DNA of 64,000 nucleotides from Tanypteryx hageni. Lineage: Eukaryota > Arthropoda > Insecta > Odonata > Petaluridae. Positions 23,556-35,490 of this stretch are shown here, in pieces (positions within the stretch are counted from its first letter, which is position 1; the number at the start of each line of letters is the position of its first letter). The stretch spans positions 67,411,211 to 67,475,210 of the forward strand of contig CM054116.1 in assembly GCA_028673005.1 (NCBI GenBank), read 5' to 3'. The notes below the pieces were generated by a model that worked only from the letters and a program-made list of their open reading frames with translations, had not been told where the DNA came from and searched no databases. A program made the position numbers and the translations under genes.

Positions 23556-24894
23556 CATACAGATACACATACGTCTAAGGAAAATAAATTTAAAGTCGTC
23601 CCCCTTCATCTATTACACACACTTGTCGAGCACTGTGCGTGCCCAGCTGAGAGAAGTCACTGCAATTAAGCGTTTTTAAAAAAAATGCGGCGCACGATTT
23701 CATAGAACGCGCCTCTAATGAGATCTCAAATCAGGTTTTTTTTTGACGTTCGTCCACCAGAAGAGAGGCAAAACTTCCAGAAAGAGCTGCAAAGGAGAAC
23801 TAGAAATCGAGGCGAGAAATGGATGGACCGAGCCAGTAGCATTGGGACGTTACGTATGAATGAAGATCTCAGGGTTGGCGAAGGATTACGCTGGAAAAGG
23901 AAAGAGAGCTAGAGAGAGGGGAGGGAGGAAGGAGAAGAAGACGGAACTGCAGCGAGTGGATATGTGCATGAGAATCTCGTCCTCCTCCTACTAAGCTGGC
24001 GTTGGAAGAAGGGGGGAGGGAGGAAGAGGGAGGCTTTGTGAAGAAGGCTTTAAAGGAGGTCACGGCATGGACTTGGGGGGGGGGGGCGTAGGAGAGGAGG
24101 GGAAGGAAGGGAAGGGGGCGGAGAGGGAAGGAAGGGGAAGGGGGAAGGATAAGACAGAGTAAAGCGTACTGCTGCTGCGTCTGTGGAAATGGAAGAGGGA
24201 GAAGCGGATATTCTCTTTATCTTGGGGATGAGGAGAAGTACTCGGCAGGATTATGAGGAGGATGAGGGAGCATACAGAGGAAGAAAGAGGCAGTGTTTGC
24301 CAGGATGGAGGAGGTGGGAGATGAAGTTGGAGGGGAGAAGGATGGAAGTCTTATCTCTAGGTCGTGGAGGAGACCCTGATGTAAGAGTTATGGTGGAGAA
24401 TTCATCACGGAATGAATTGCCAGAAGGTCTTGGCTGCTGAACCGATCTGATGATGATAATGATTATTGCGAAAATTTAACGAGGGATAATAATTTCTCGT
24501 TTATCAAAAGTGCGAGGACGAAAAACAAAATACCACATTTTTCCAAGAAAATTATGTGATTGGTTGGAAGGGAAATATCACAGGTTAAGGGGAGAACGTT
24601 TGGCAAGTGTAATGGATAAGTGACACCATAAAGAAGATCGCAGCCTACTGGAATTATGAGGACGATTATGAGATTATAGATATGAACTATTTCTTAAGAA
24701 ATTGAAGAGGTTTATTTGAAAACAAAGGGCCATATTAATTCCAATTTGGAATTTACGATAAAGCCCAGTGAAAGAAATCCAGGTAATATTTATTCATACC
24801 AGAAGCCGTTCATTGTGAGCAACAGAAAATGCACCAAGAAGAATGTTTATGTTCAATTGCCTCATTTTCTTGAAAGCCGATCATTTAGTTTTTA
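23552..24894. other. Non-coding stretch with long purine/G-rich tract
   Basis: No supportable gene. From about 23890 to 24340 the plus strand is strongly purine-biased (GGAGGGAGGAAGG type), including a run of 12 G at 24075-24086 and multiple GGGG blocks to 24160 that could form G-quadruplexes. The frame 24183-24440 is a translation of this purine bias. Confidence 0.5.
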
Positions 24895-25030
24895 CTTTCT
24901 CATATACATAGTATATTAGGAAAGTATAGTAATAGCGAAAAAAATCACTTCGAGATTTTGATGGAAATACACGTTTTAGGTGTCCCTGAGTTCATATAAG
25001 TGGTTTTCGCCATTCTGTCAGTCTGTTCGC
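24895..25030 (+). mobile_element. MITE-like repeat, left-end fragment (CTTTCTC family)
   Basis: Begins CTTTCTCATATACATAGTA and continues with a segment (CGAGATTTTGATGGAAATAC) also seen at the starts of the copies at 25110 and 49696. The match fades near 25030, so this is an end fragment lying directly beside the full copy. Confidence 0.65.
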
Positions 25031-25109
25031 GGTTCTAGGGTCCAGACGCGTACATAAAATCGAATGATATCTCGTATTTATGCAATGTCATCTTTCGCAG
25101 AAACGTTTC

Positions 25110-25700
25110 ATTTTCTCCATACGTAGTATAGGTGAAAGCATAATCGATTTCGAGATTTCAACGGAAATACACGTTTTGAGGTCACCTGAACACGTTTTCA
25201 ACATTTTCTCGATGATATCAATGTGTGAGTGCATGTGATAGAAAATGGATGGGCGCTCCAGAAATATCAATTAGATCAACGCGAAATTTAACATTTGACA
25301 TTTTTGTTAAAATAACAAGAGTTTCTTAGTTCTTGGTAAAAATCAGTCAACCGAAAATGAGTTCTTACTCTTGTCACTTATCCGTTTCTTTGAAATATTT
25401 GATTTAATATTTGATTAATGTAAATAAGTAATGGGATAAATGTTGTAGGAAATTTAATTTTATACAACCTTTGTTTGAAACAATATCCCATATTGCATTG
25501 TTTAAGAGATATTTGAAAAATATATTTTTTAGCTGCAACCACCACGCCACGTACCGGTGATTATTGTAAAAATCTGACGCTTAGTTACGTCTTATGTTGC
25601 TACGCATTATTAACATCATTTGCAGTGAATTTCCAAGCACACAGTTAATTTCGGGGTAAAGAGTGTAGTGAGACCAAACGTATATACGTATATGAGAAAG
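25110..25700 (+). mobile_element. MITE-like repeat (CTTTCTCCATA family), copy 2
   Basis: Starts TTTTCTCCATACGTAGTATA and ends with TACGTATATGAGAAAG, which is an inverted copy of the start. It aligns over its full 591 bp with 49696-50288: shared blocks include CGAGATTTCAACGG, ACTCTTGTCACTTATCC, GTTGTAGGAAATT, TACAACCTTT, CACCACGCCAC and GACGCTTAGTTACGTCTTA. No coding capacity. The superfamily cannot be assigned, because no convincing target duplication is visible. Confidence 0.8.
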
Positions 25701-26861
25701 TTTGTGCATTGCATATTGCGCCGTTTATTTCATATAGTTTAAAATTGGAAATAAATTGTATTTATAATTTAATTATTTTTCGTGCAATTCTAATAAAAAT
25801 AATTGACAGTGTAATATCCCTAAAAATTTATATTCGGAGCAATTATATATTTAAAAAAATAATTTAAAATTGCAATTGCTAAAAATATGTAAAACTAGTA
25901 ACTACAGTCAGTTTTTTGTTAATACAACTAGAAAAGAAATGTCAAAAAGCCGGTAGTAAAGACATTTCAGACAGCCTCGTCGACCTTTTGCGTAAACGAT
26001 GATAAAATCCCCTTGATCGCATGAGCGATTTCATTTTGGTTGACGTCCCGCATTGCTACTTCGTTACCTCCGGGGTCAGCCGTATATTAGGACAAAGCGA
26101 GAGATATTACGCGTCAGAGAGCAGAACAGAAGCAAGAACAGCTTCTTAGAGTTCTCCACCGCAAACTTTGTCTCGAACTACTCTGTAATTCGATATTTAG
26201 CGACCGCTCGTCTCGCCCCTCTTCCCGTCAACTTCACTCTATAACTCTTTATTCTTCGAGCAAGAGTGACCCTTTTCTCTCTATCTCTCTCTTGCTGCGA
26301 TACTCTTCGATTCAAAGTTCTAGCGGGGCCCGAATCCTCTTCCGAAAAATAGATTACTATCCCTCGCAGAATTTGTCTGCGACTCTAGCACTTGATTAGA
26401 TGAAACGAGTAGATGGAGACGCCACTGACGAGAATTACGAGAATCACGCCACGATACCGAGATCCCCGCCACTGGCTGTGGCATCTGTCTGCTAGGGCGT
26501 TGCATTGATTTAGTTTCCATCCCAGTCAGCCGTCTTTGATGTTCGAGTGAATGAGAGGCGTAGTAAATAATCGACTGGTTCTTTAAATGATTTTTGAGTA
26601 TTAATTCCGCTCAATTTACAAAAATACCGGAACGTTATTTCTATTTTTATGTTTTATATAGCTATCTCCAATATAAAAGTGAGCTCTTAGCATTATAAAC
26701 GGGAATAAAATGGCATATTTTATATAAGGAAATTTGCCCTTTGAAAGATTACACACAAAAAGTGATAACGCTAAGTAATACTTTTGTTATTTTCCTTCCC
26801 AATTTAACTTTTCTCAGAAACAAACAAAAGTAGAATACTCCTTTAGCCAAAACAACTAGAG
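25701..26861. other. Non-coding stretch
   Basis: AT-rich to 25960, then more balanced sequence. Small frames at 26053-26244 and 26320-26520 show nothing recognisable. Confidence 0.45.
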
Positions 26862-26955
26862 GGCTGCAAACCCAATGCATTTCGCCCACAAGGTGGGCAT
26901 CGTCAGGGGTAGAACCTGTTTCACCAGTGACTGGAAGCCAACTGGCAGTTGGCCA
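26862..26955 (-). ncRNA. Hammerhead-like motif with adjacent perfect hairpin
   Basis: On the minus strand: CTGACGA (26906-26900), a strong stem II (GCCCA, loop CCTTG, TGGGC), then GAAA (26883-26880) and a TGCA...TGCA potential stem III. The expected NUH cleavage triplet after stem III is not intact (a G replaces the U), so this copy is probably inactive. About 30 bp upstream is a 17-bp perfect hairpin, GCCAACTGGCAGTTGGC (26933-26949). The motif arrangement resembles hammerheads carried by Penelope-like elements; this is inference. Confidence 0.45.
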
Positions 26956-29900
26956 AAGTTATTGAACTACTATCAATTATTTTTCTCAGAAAGATGAAAT
27001 TAATTCCTGAGAACATGTAAATAGGACCAACTACGATATATGGTGAAAGTGATGACTGCAAAAGTCACTTTTGATTATCACGTTTATGGTAAATACTTTC
27101 AGAAAAATTATTTTATGTAGGGAATATTGGATTAACACGATATAATAGTTTAAATTTGAACTGCATTATTCCTCTTAACAAAGCAGGTACGAAATGTTAA
27201 ATCCTTAAAAGCAACAAAATTGACATGTATTTGGGTTTGGAGATGTAACGCTACTTGACGCGGCCTCATGTACACTTTTATAGGATAACTAAAATATCTA
27301 ATAGGTTTATAAATGTTCCGCAGAGAATATAAAAAACTGCAGAAGTAAAACCTTTCATTTTTTATTTAATAAGCGTTTCTCCTTTATGAAGAGAATCGAT
27401 TCAATTCGTGTTCAATAAATATTTTAAAATCAAATTTCCATTCCGATGACGCAAAAAATTCAAGAGATCGTGTGATCTGAAAGATGGAAGTTAACCGACA
27501 ATGTAATTTGCGAATCCTCCTATCTCGTCACAACAGGCCGAATATTGCTGGTAACATTCCGCACAAACTGGACGGATAGACGACGGGAGGAAGAAAACCG
27601 AACCCGTCGTGAAACATTGATTTCGATATCGATTTGCTCGAAACTGCGATTAATCACGAAAAATTGGCAATCCCCCGTCGCCCACAAATAAAAAGACCCG
27701 CATACATCACCTAGCCAAAGCCTTTCCTTTCGCATATTTATGGAGAAAGCGCAAAAAATACGCGTATCCGAACGAAAAACTCATTCCATTTAATTATCTC
27801 GGGTCCGGTGATAATGCTCGATATTTATAGATTAATACGTCGCCGGGGAATTCCGGATTTAGACTATATTTTACATTTTGACCGCGGCTCGATTCCGCCA
27901 TTAAGCCCCCTTGTGGCTTGTACGTTTCCCGTGGGAGAGATGGCGAAACTCCTGGAGGGGCAAATAAGGCCGCAAATAGACGACGGAGAGTAATAAAGGA
28001 GGAAACGGACGGGAAACAAGAGAAGAGGGAAGAGAATGAAGGAGGTTGCGCGCACACACGCACAGACAGACAGACACACACACACACAAACGTTGGAGCG
28101 TGGGACAGGGTCAGGGTGAAACCTCATGATCAGAACTCTCTCGTCGAGTTTTGTAACCTGGAGAAGGGCATCGGTCACCGTCAGTAATTCCCTCGTCCAT
28201 TCGGATCGCACCGGGGTCTCCGGGTCACCGCATCCTCGTAGGCGAACGGGAAGTCGACGGACGGAGGGATGGGGGGAGGGGGAGAGGTTACGAGGGGAAC
28301 GGAGGGAAAAGGGGATGCAGGTGCGCGAAAGTCCGCCCATTATAGCAGAGTCTGTCTAGGGGAGGGCGAGAGAGCATACAGAGGCACCTGGTGGCCGAGA
28401 CTGCCAACTATTGACATAGGGTATTTTGTTAACCAGATGAATAAACTATGTCGGATTCTGGGAGTTGACATGAAATAAAGCGCGCGTTTATAACGCTACG
28501 CGGGAAAAAAATCTTTCGTTTCGAGCTCGGAATGTATAAAATAAACGAAAAAGGGAAATGTGTGCACTGTGTATTTTCCCCCGAAATCTAATCTAACCTG
28601 GTGTGTCACGTGACCCATGCGGCGTTCCTAACAATCGTTGAAACAATTATGCGTTAGATTTATGGATTGTCGATGAAATACAGAGAGATTAAAATTTAAT
28701 ATAGCCCGACCAAACTTTAAATAACGGACGAGCTTATGTTTTTTTACGGCAAAAATATAGCGCAAATGAATACTTTTTACACGAGTTCTGCGTCTGGAGC
28801 AGAATAATCATCGTTTGTACTCGGCGGAAAATTTTCCTCCTTTTTTTATCTGTGTTAATCGACCCTTTCCAACCTTTGACCTGGTTTTATATCGACATCT
28901 TAAAACAGTAACGTGAAAAAATACTTCCAACTAAAAAAAAACGCCAGAAACTTCGGGATCAATTCTATCGGACAGCTCACTATTACATGCATACAGCTCG
29001 GGAAAATACAATTTCCACGTCGTAAAAAAAGCTTAAAACATTACGAAACAGGTTTCACGCGACCTAATTTTCCGTGAAAAACTACACTAAAAACCCCGAA
29101 AATTACATTCGTCTCCGCTCTCGTCGGGAAAAACCAGCCCACTGGTTTAATTTTTTTTTAACTGCAGCTATATTAATTTTCCGATACGATATTAATCTAC
29201 CGATATGTCGGCCATAAGACCGCTTCAATAACGCAATTTTCGTAAAAAATCCTCCGCTATCCTAAATGAGAACGACCGCGGAGCATGGAAAATTATCGCA
29301 TGAAAAATTCGACGCGATATCTGTCCTACCTCGTCAACAAAAAATTTCGGGAAGAAAAAATAACAAAATAACAGTCAAGGTAGCGGAGTGAATGTAACTT
29401 CGTATGCGAATATATATATATAGTTCTGGACTGACGCGGAAACGCGCGCGCGCTCAAAACACAAACGGACAGGCTTTCGCGTCAGATTTCCGAATTAAAA
29501 AAATGCATGATTTATGGTTCGCGGAAACAATTCATCGTTCGCATGGAGGACCACACGGTGACATAGGAAGTTTACGATTTCGGGGATGAAAATGTTTGAA
29601 GTAAGCTCGAGGCGATCGCCATTTTGCCTTTTTTTTAAACGATGCTTCGTATTAAACGGACGCGGGTGCTCTCAACGGCGGTAGCGAGTGAGAGGAGGAG
29701 GAAAAGAGATGGAGGAAAATTTTAAACAAAAGAGAATCGTTACCGCGACGACAAGAGGGATTTACAATAACCGAATGACCTCATCGATCAAGTTTTTTTA
29801 TTTTCCTCGCGCTCCTCGTACCTTTCTTTTTTTCTTTTCAAAACAGACCCGATGAAAAAAAAGACTGTCGCCGAATCCCTCGTAATGCGGGCGCAAAAAA

Positions 29901-30681
29901 AACGGCGCAGATCCATTTAGATTGCTTTGAATCGAATTCCGAGGCCATAAAACGAATGGAGACGTCGTATATATAAAAAAGAAAGTAACTTTAGCCATTA
30001 TGCGGGAACGTCTTTCAATGTGACTTTTCTTTATCTTTTTACGGCCGCCGTAAAGAATGAAAACAATTGTCCTGTTGTGTGTAATTCTCGGAGATGATGT
30101 AAGGGTTCGCGCGTTTTGTTGTCGATTTCCAAAAATATTCGCCCATTGGCTCGTTTTCTCCCGCGACTGATTTTGACTGGCGATCACTTGATTTTCCCAA
30201 GTCAGTTTAACGTATTTACTTCATATGTAAAATAGCAAATAAACAAAAACTCCTTATCCTTGTTTATTTACTATCGTATTGTTTTAGCGTGTCTCGCAAC
30301 CCCCTCTTTTCATATGAAAAGATTTTTAACAAAGACACCACTCCGTTAAAAGAAAAAACAATTCTGGAAAAATTTCTCAAAACAAGAGTTGTCTTTGATA
30401 TGCTATTTCTCTATTCATATTACCAACGTTCATATCGATATCGAATCGTGCAATTGAATGTAAATATAAGTAACCGGAATAGATATTGATCGGTTGATGT
30501 AATAAAATTTTCTCTCAAAGTAGACCACCTCAAAGGAATTCTCGTATACTATTAACTAAAATGGATGGAAATCATGCTTGCGTGCTGCGATAACTGAAGC
30601 AAAATTTTCGCAAAGGGAGTTTTAAGTATTCAGTAATCACAATTTGATCCCAGGCTCTATTCATTTCCCAGAAATATATGT
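26956..30681. other. Non-coding stretch, CpG-containing in part
   Basis: Holds a (CA)n tract (about 28073-28088) and a GC-richer, CpG-containing zone at roughly 27480-29700. Open frames on both strands overlap here (27794-28359) because stop codons are rare in GC-rich low-complexity DNA; the translations (Cys-Val repeats over the CA tract, Ser/Pro-rich elsewhere) resemble no family. Confidence 0.45.
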
Positions 30682-30951
30682 CAGGCATGTCAAATTCGAT
30701 GAGACATCGGGGCCGCATTAAAGCAATGGATGTTATGAGAGGGTCGCATAAGGATTACAGTTGTTAAAAAAAACTCTAATTTAGAAAAGTCGTTCTGTTA
30801 TACCTCAATAGCTAGAAAAATATTGAGCCCTTTTAACAAAAATAAAGTACGTATTTATATAAAATCGCGAACCATTTAGTAGAGAAAAAATTCGCATTAA
30901 GGCCGCACTAAGGTACAGGAGGGGCCGCCGTCCACCAGTGTGACATATCTG
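30682..30951. mobile_element. hAT-type MITE (CAGGCATGTCA termini)
   Basis: The left end is CAGGCATGTCAAA; the right end on the other strand is CAGATATGTCACA. Flanking 8-mers ATATATGT (30674-30681) and ATATACGT (30952-30959) match at 7 of 8 positions. Subterminal GGGGCCGCA/GGGGCCGCC blocks resemble those of other hAT MITEs. The 270-bp element is non-coding. Confidence 0.82.
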
Positions 30952-30959
30952 ATATACGT

Positions 30960-31239
30960 GGTGGTTTGTGTAGAATGTATTAAACTCAGCACAGGTAAAA
31001 TAACCAAGTTTAATTTTTATGCCAAGATCATTCAAATGCAGAGCTTTTATTTTTAAATATGTAATTATTCAGTGCGTATAAAGTAAACATTAGTTTTTTT
31101 AATTAAAATTAATATTTAAGAGAATTTCTTTATATATCAACCATTTACATTCAGTTGTTGGTAAAATCTGCTTTTCGACGTTTAAAATAATCTATTCAAA
31201 ATGTTAACATCTCTAAATAGCAAAAGTAGCGGTTATAGT
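30960..31239. other. Non-coding AT-rich spacer
   Basis: AT-rich; no gene or repeat seen. TTAATTTA at 31239-31246 may be one half of the LINE target-site duplication. Confidence 0.4.
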
Positions 31240-33672
31240 TAATTTATTTATTTATTTATTTATTTAATTAAAAATTTCACATACAGCATTCGCCATTTTA
31301 GAGTGAAATATATAACATCATGAGTATAAATAAAAGCGAATAAAAAACAGGAAAAAAACAGAGAATAATAATAATAATAAGAATACAACATGAAAGAGAA
31401 AAGGGAAAATAACACTGCGGATAGAGCACAAAGAAATTAGAGGTGAGAATGAGGTAAATGAGCTCTAGAACCTTTGATAAATGATTTACAGGAAAGGATA
31501 AACGGATCTATGTGGGAAGGTAGATAATTAAATAGGGTAGGAAGACGGAAAAAAAGAGAGCGCCTAATAATAGATAACCTTGTGGTTGGAATGTGGAGTA
31601 AATCCATAGAGCGTGTTGTTCTAGAGGGTACTCGTAAACCGAAAGAGGCCAAGAGTTCTGGACTGTCTATATTAGAGTTTAAAATGTTATAACATAAGGA
31701 GAGGTCAGATTTTTGTCGAGATACCGAAAATTGGTCTAGGGACAAGGCCGTTAGGATGGCTTCCTTAGAGGAAGTCCGGAGAGAGGGTATACGATATTTA
31801 ACTATTCTAACAAAGAAATTTAGTACGCAATCAAGAGAAGAAAGATTAGAGGCTGCAGCCATAGACCAAATAGGGGAAGCATAATTCACAACTGGGAAGA
31901 CTAATGTGGAAAAGTATAATTTAAGGGAAGCTGCATCCTTTATGTCCGTAAATCTGTATAATATTCCTAGTAGGGACATAGCTTTGCGTTTTGTTGCAGT
32001 TATGTGTGCTGTGAAGTTTAACTTATTATCAATTAATACCCCTAGGTCCTTCTGAAGAATGGTTCTGGGTAATAAAATAGAGTCAATTGTGTAGTTAAAT
32101 TCTAGAGGATTTTTGCGAAGAGTTACGGTCATTACGGTGGATTTGTTTGGGTTTAATCGAAGAGAAGAATCAGAACACCAGTTGGTTACGATGTTGAGTG
32201 CCTGTTGAAGTATTAAGCTGTCTTCAGCGGAGTGAATTTGCCTAAATATTTTGCAGTCATCTGCATACATAAGTATTTCGGCTTGAGAGGGACGTAATTG
32301 AAATGATAAGTCATCAATAAAAAGGTTAAACAAAAAGGGGGCAAGAACACTGCCCTGAGGAACACCTGAAGGAACAATTGACCAATTTGAAGTATGGCCT
32401 GAAAGAATGACTCGCTGATATCTGTTATTTAAAAAACTACGTAATAGCAGAAGGAAATTTCCATGCAAGTTGAAGCGGTGACTAAGCTTATTAAGTAGAT
32501 GGTTGTGATTCAAAGAATCAAAAGCCTTAGAGAAATCAAGGAATATTGTATCTAGTTGTGAATTATTTTCTAAGGCTTCCACGGAGTGCTTTTGGAAAAC
32601 AGCTAGATTTGACAAGCAAGAGCGGCCCGGAACAAAGCCATGTTGTTTGGTGGATAAGTGCGGAGAAGTAAAATAAAAGAGGCGGTTTAAAATAATTTTT
32701 TCACAAATTGAAGAAAGAATAGGAAGTAAAGAAATTGGTCGGTAATTTGTAACGTCCGATTTGGAACCTGATTTATGAATCGGAATAATATTCGCACCTT
32801 TCCATTGAGAGGGAAAGAGACCTAAGGAGTAGCATCTGTTGAAAATTATACTCAATGGAATACAGAGAGAAGAAGCACAGTTGCGTAAAAATACAGGACT
32901 TAGTCCATCAGGGCCTATAGAGCGATGTGGATTAATTTTGCATAGGAATTCATAGACTTCACATGGAGAAGTTTGTAAATCAGATAATGTAAAATTAGAA
33001 GCTACATGATGCAAGTGTGGGTCTTCAAACTCACTGGAGATGTTACGAGGGAGAACAAAGCATTCGTTAAAAAAATTGTTAAAAAGTTCCGGTCTATTGA
33101 GTCCCACAGCTAGACGAGGGCCATTAAAAACTACATCTGGTATTTCCCTATTATTACGACGCCCATTGACGAACGCCCAGAACTGCCGGGGGTTTGAGGA
33201 GATATTAGAGGAGATTTTGTTAATGTAGTTAGTATAGTCTTTTTCTAATAGGGACTTACATAAGCGCCTTAAGTTAACAAAAGTGTTTCGTGATTCTAAA
33301 CTGCGGTGAGTTTTCCAAAGTTCCCAAGCTCGGTTTTTGTTTTTTAAGGTCAAAAGAGTGTCTCTACTATACCAAGGAGGGAAACGTTTAGATTTGGGCT
33401 TGACATAAGGAACACAGTCCTTAATCACTCCAGCAATAATATCCTGCAGGTAGCTCACTGCTTCATCGGGAGATAAGGAATCCAATATGCCCCAGTAAAG
33501 TGCAGTTAGACGGCGATTGACATCATCCCAGCAAACTTTCTTCCAAGCGGGAAACGGTCGGGACAGGGTGGGGGGACCCTTGGGTCGCCAGAGGTTGCCT
33601 GGTAAGCGGAAGTCCACGTCAAGGGACTCATGATGTGGTTTTGAAATATATATCGCATAGCACTATTAGAGA
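31240..33672 (-). mobile_element. 5'-truncated Jockey/CR1-type LINE
   Basis: A minus-strand reverse-transcriptase frame followed by about 200 bp of 3' UTR and an (AAAT)n tail (31262-31244). TTAATTTA occurs at both edges (31239-31246 and 33673-33680) and is a candidate target-site duplication, though it is AT-rich and short. A stop codon lies just upstream of the open frame and the endonuclease part is absent, so the 5' end was lost on integration. The 3' UTR includes an (ATT)n tract around 31367-31380. Confidence 0.85.
31437..33664 (-). CDS. LINE ORF2 reverse transcriptase, partial (no endonuclease)
   Basis: Encodes a non-LTR retrotransposon reverse transcriptase with C-terminal region. The frame has no internal stop over about 740 codons. 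The start is not a true initiation site: the frame opens just after a stop near 33665, and the first candidate codon in the 726-residue reading is GTG. RT landmarks in order: GPDGLSPVFLRN, NYRPISLLP, the FLDFSKAFDSLNH catalytic block, SGVPQGSVLAPFLFN, the MYADD catalytic motif, NPNKSTV and LGVLIDNKL. The N-terminal AP endonuclease is missing. The intact frame despite truncation implies recent insertion; the copy cannot move by itself. Confidence 0.93.
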
Positions 33673-33680
33673 TTAATTTA

Positions 33681-34249
33681 AAAAGGGTATGCGTAAAAAA
33701 ATAAAAAACAAGATACATATATAAAAATTTCGGAGCCAATCTTTAGATATGTATAATAAAACGATGACATGGAGAAATGAAAGTCGAAGCAGAATGGAAG
33801 TATGCAATCATTGTGACCTAATCCATTTGCTTGCCCACGATGACATTTATTGCGCATGGAGAAACAGATCACGGTTAAATTAATTTTTTGAATGAAATAA
33901 ATATTAATTCGAAACGGTGTTTATATATAAAGAAATATCTTGGATTTATTTTGATTTCTACGATTCATGAGTCCGAGCATTGAGTTGCATTAAATATGCT
34001 GCATTCTGAGCCAGCCAAAATAATTTGGGTTAGTACTCCCTGATAACACTGAGGAACAAGGTTTTTGGTTCCGAAAAAATTGGTGGTTCTGATGTAGTTT
34101 ATAACCCAGATTACGAATCTGTTTTTAAAATTTTTCTATCACGTATATATTTTGAGATATGGCACTTCCAATTATAGTGAATAAACCCCGGAAAGAACAT
34201 ATTCTAAACAAACAGATTTTAGTTTTTGCAACGCATCTTGAACAGCGTT
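33681..34249. other. Non-coding spacer
   Basis: AT-rich sequence between the LINE and the pseudogene; nothing recognised. Confidence 0.4.
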
Positions 34250-35490
34250 ATTCCTTGTTTTTCAGTAGCAGCTGAAGGTGTTATAGAAGTGTGTCAAACA
34301 GCGTGTCTCCTAAATGTGCAAATGCGGCCGACAATTTTTGTTTTGTTGCGGAGAATTTACTGTGAAACATCAGAGAAGGTGCTTTACTCCTATCATCAAA
34401 AAGATATCAATTGAACTTCAAATGCAAGATAGGAGACCAATATAAACAATGGCAGAACTTACCACCATTAGCCATTTTTGTAACCGTGAACAGCAATTCG
34501 TTGACTTTTATTCTATGAAAGATTGTCTGAGCTATTGCATTGACGTAAATGCTTTGATGGCATCACTGAGGCAAAACACACAATACAGAAGAATGGCAGT
34601 TGTTCATGGATTCTTTCAAGTTGAGTTTAAAAGCAGTTTTGTTGCATAATGGAAATATATCTCCATCGATTCCCATTGCCCATTCAGTTACCCTAAATGA
34701 ATCACATGGGGATATGGAATACCTCTTAAACAGAACAGAAGATAACAGGTATTAGTAAAACTTCAATGGTGACCTCAAAGTTATAGCTTTTCTTTTGGGA
34801 TTGCAGCTAGGGCACACGAAATACTGCTGTTTTCTTTCTGAGTTGGACAGCCATGCTAAGTCTCAGTACTACATTGTTCGCGACTGGCCAACTAAACAAT
34901 TAGTGGAAGGTCAAAAAAACGTACATAAAAGCCTTGTTGCACCACAAATATTTATTTACCCTTTTTACATATCAAATTAGGACTCGTGAAGAATTTTGTA
35001 AAAGGCATGGATCAAAATGGCAGAGAATTTCTACATCTTAAGGAAATATTTGCAAAAATAACCGAAGCAAAGATTAAGGAAAGAATATTTTTAGGTCTCC
35101 AGTGAACTCATGAACGATGACGGATTTGATACAGTGTAAGAAAGAAAAAAAAGGCATAAGCATGTTTAAAAGCATTTGTCATGAACTTTTTAGGAGACAA
35201 CCAAGCACCAAACTATGAAGACTTGGTTAAGAAAATGCTGGAAGCAAACAATGACATGGGGTGTGACATATCACTTAAAATTCATTTCCTTCAACCCCTC
35301 TGGACTTATTTCTTGAGAATTTGGGAGCTATGAGTATTGAGCAGGGCGAGCGGTTCCACCAGGACATTCCAACGTTGGAAAAAAGATACCAAGGTAGATG
35401 CAACACTAATATTTTTGCTGATTATTGTTGGTTATCAATTAGGCAAGTTTATGGTACATCATACAAAAGAAAATTGTTTAACCTAGCATG
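34250..35490 (+). pseudogene. Decayed copy of a recurrent arthropod repeat-borne protein (family unnamed)
   Basis: Several consecutive plus-strand fragments in different frames form one ancestral protein. In order: a Cys-containing N-terminal part (CANAADNFCF, then after a one-base loss CGEFTVKHQRR, about 34317-34385); LHNGNISPSIPIAHS (about 34640-34690); the fragment around LGLQLGHTKYCCFL (34790-34860), with a CC pair and a SHAKSQYYIVRDWP continuation; GLVKNFVKGMDQNGREFLHL (after 34980); LMNDDGFDTV; and KIHFL followed by GERFHQDIPTLEKRYQG and ADYCW (35275-35440). At least four frame changes and several stops are present. From memory, near-identical proteins recur many times in insect and other invertebrate genomes, so I read it as mobile-element-derived. 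I cannot name the family, and its function is unknown. Confidence 0.75.

Noticed and set aside
24445..24480. CTGATGATG...GCGAAAA resembling a hammerhead
   Set aside because: Built from a GAT trinucleotide run in AT-rich DNA; no stem I or stem III or cleavage triplet, so chance is more likely.
27864..28340. 158-residue minus-strand frame
   Set aside because: Overlaps four other frames on both strands in CpG-containing DNA, and crosses a (CA)n tract as Cys-Val repeats.
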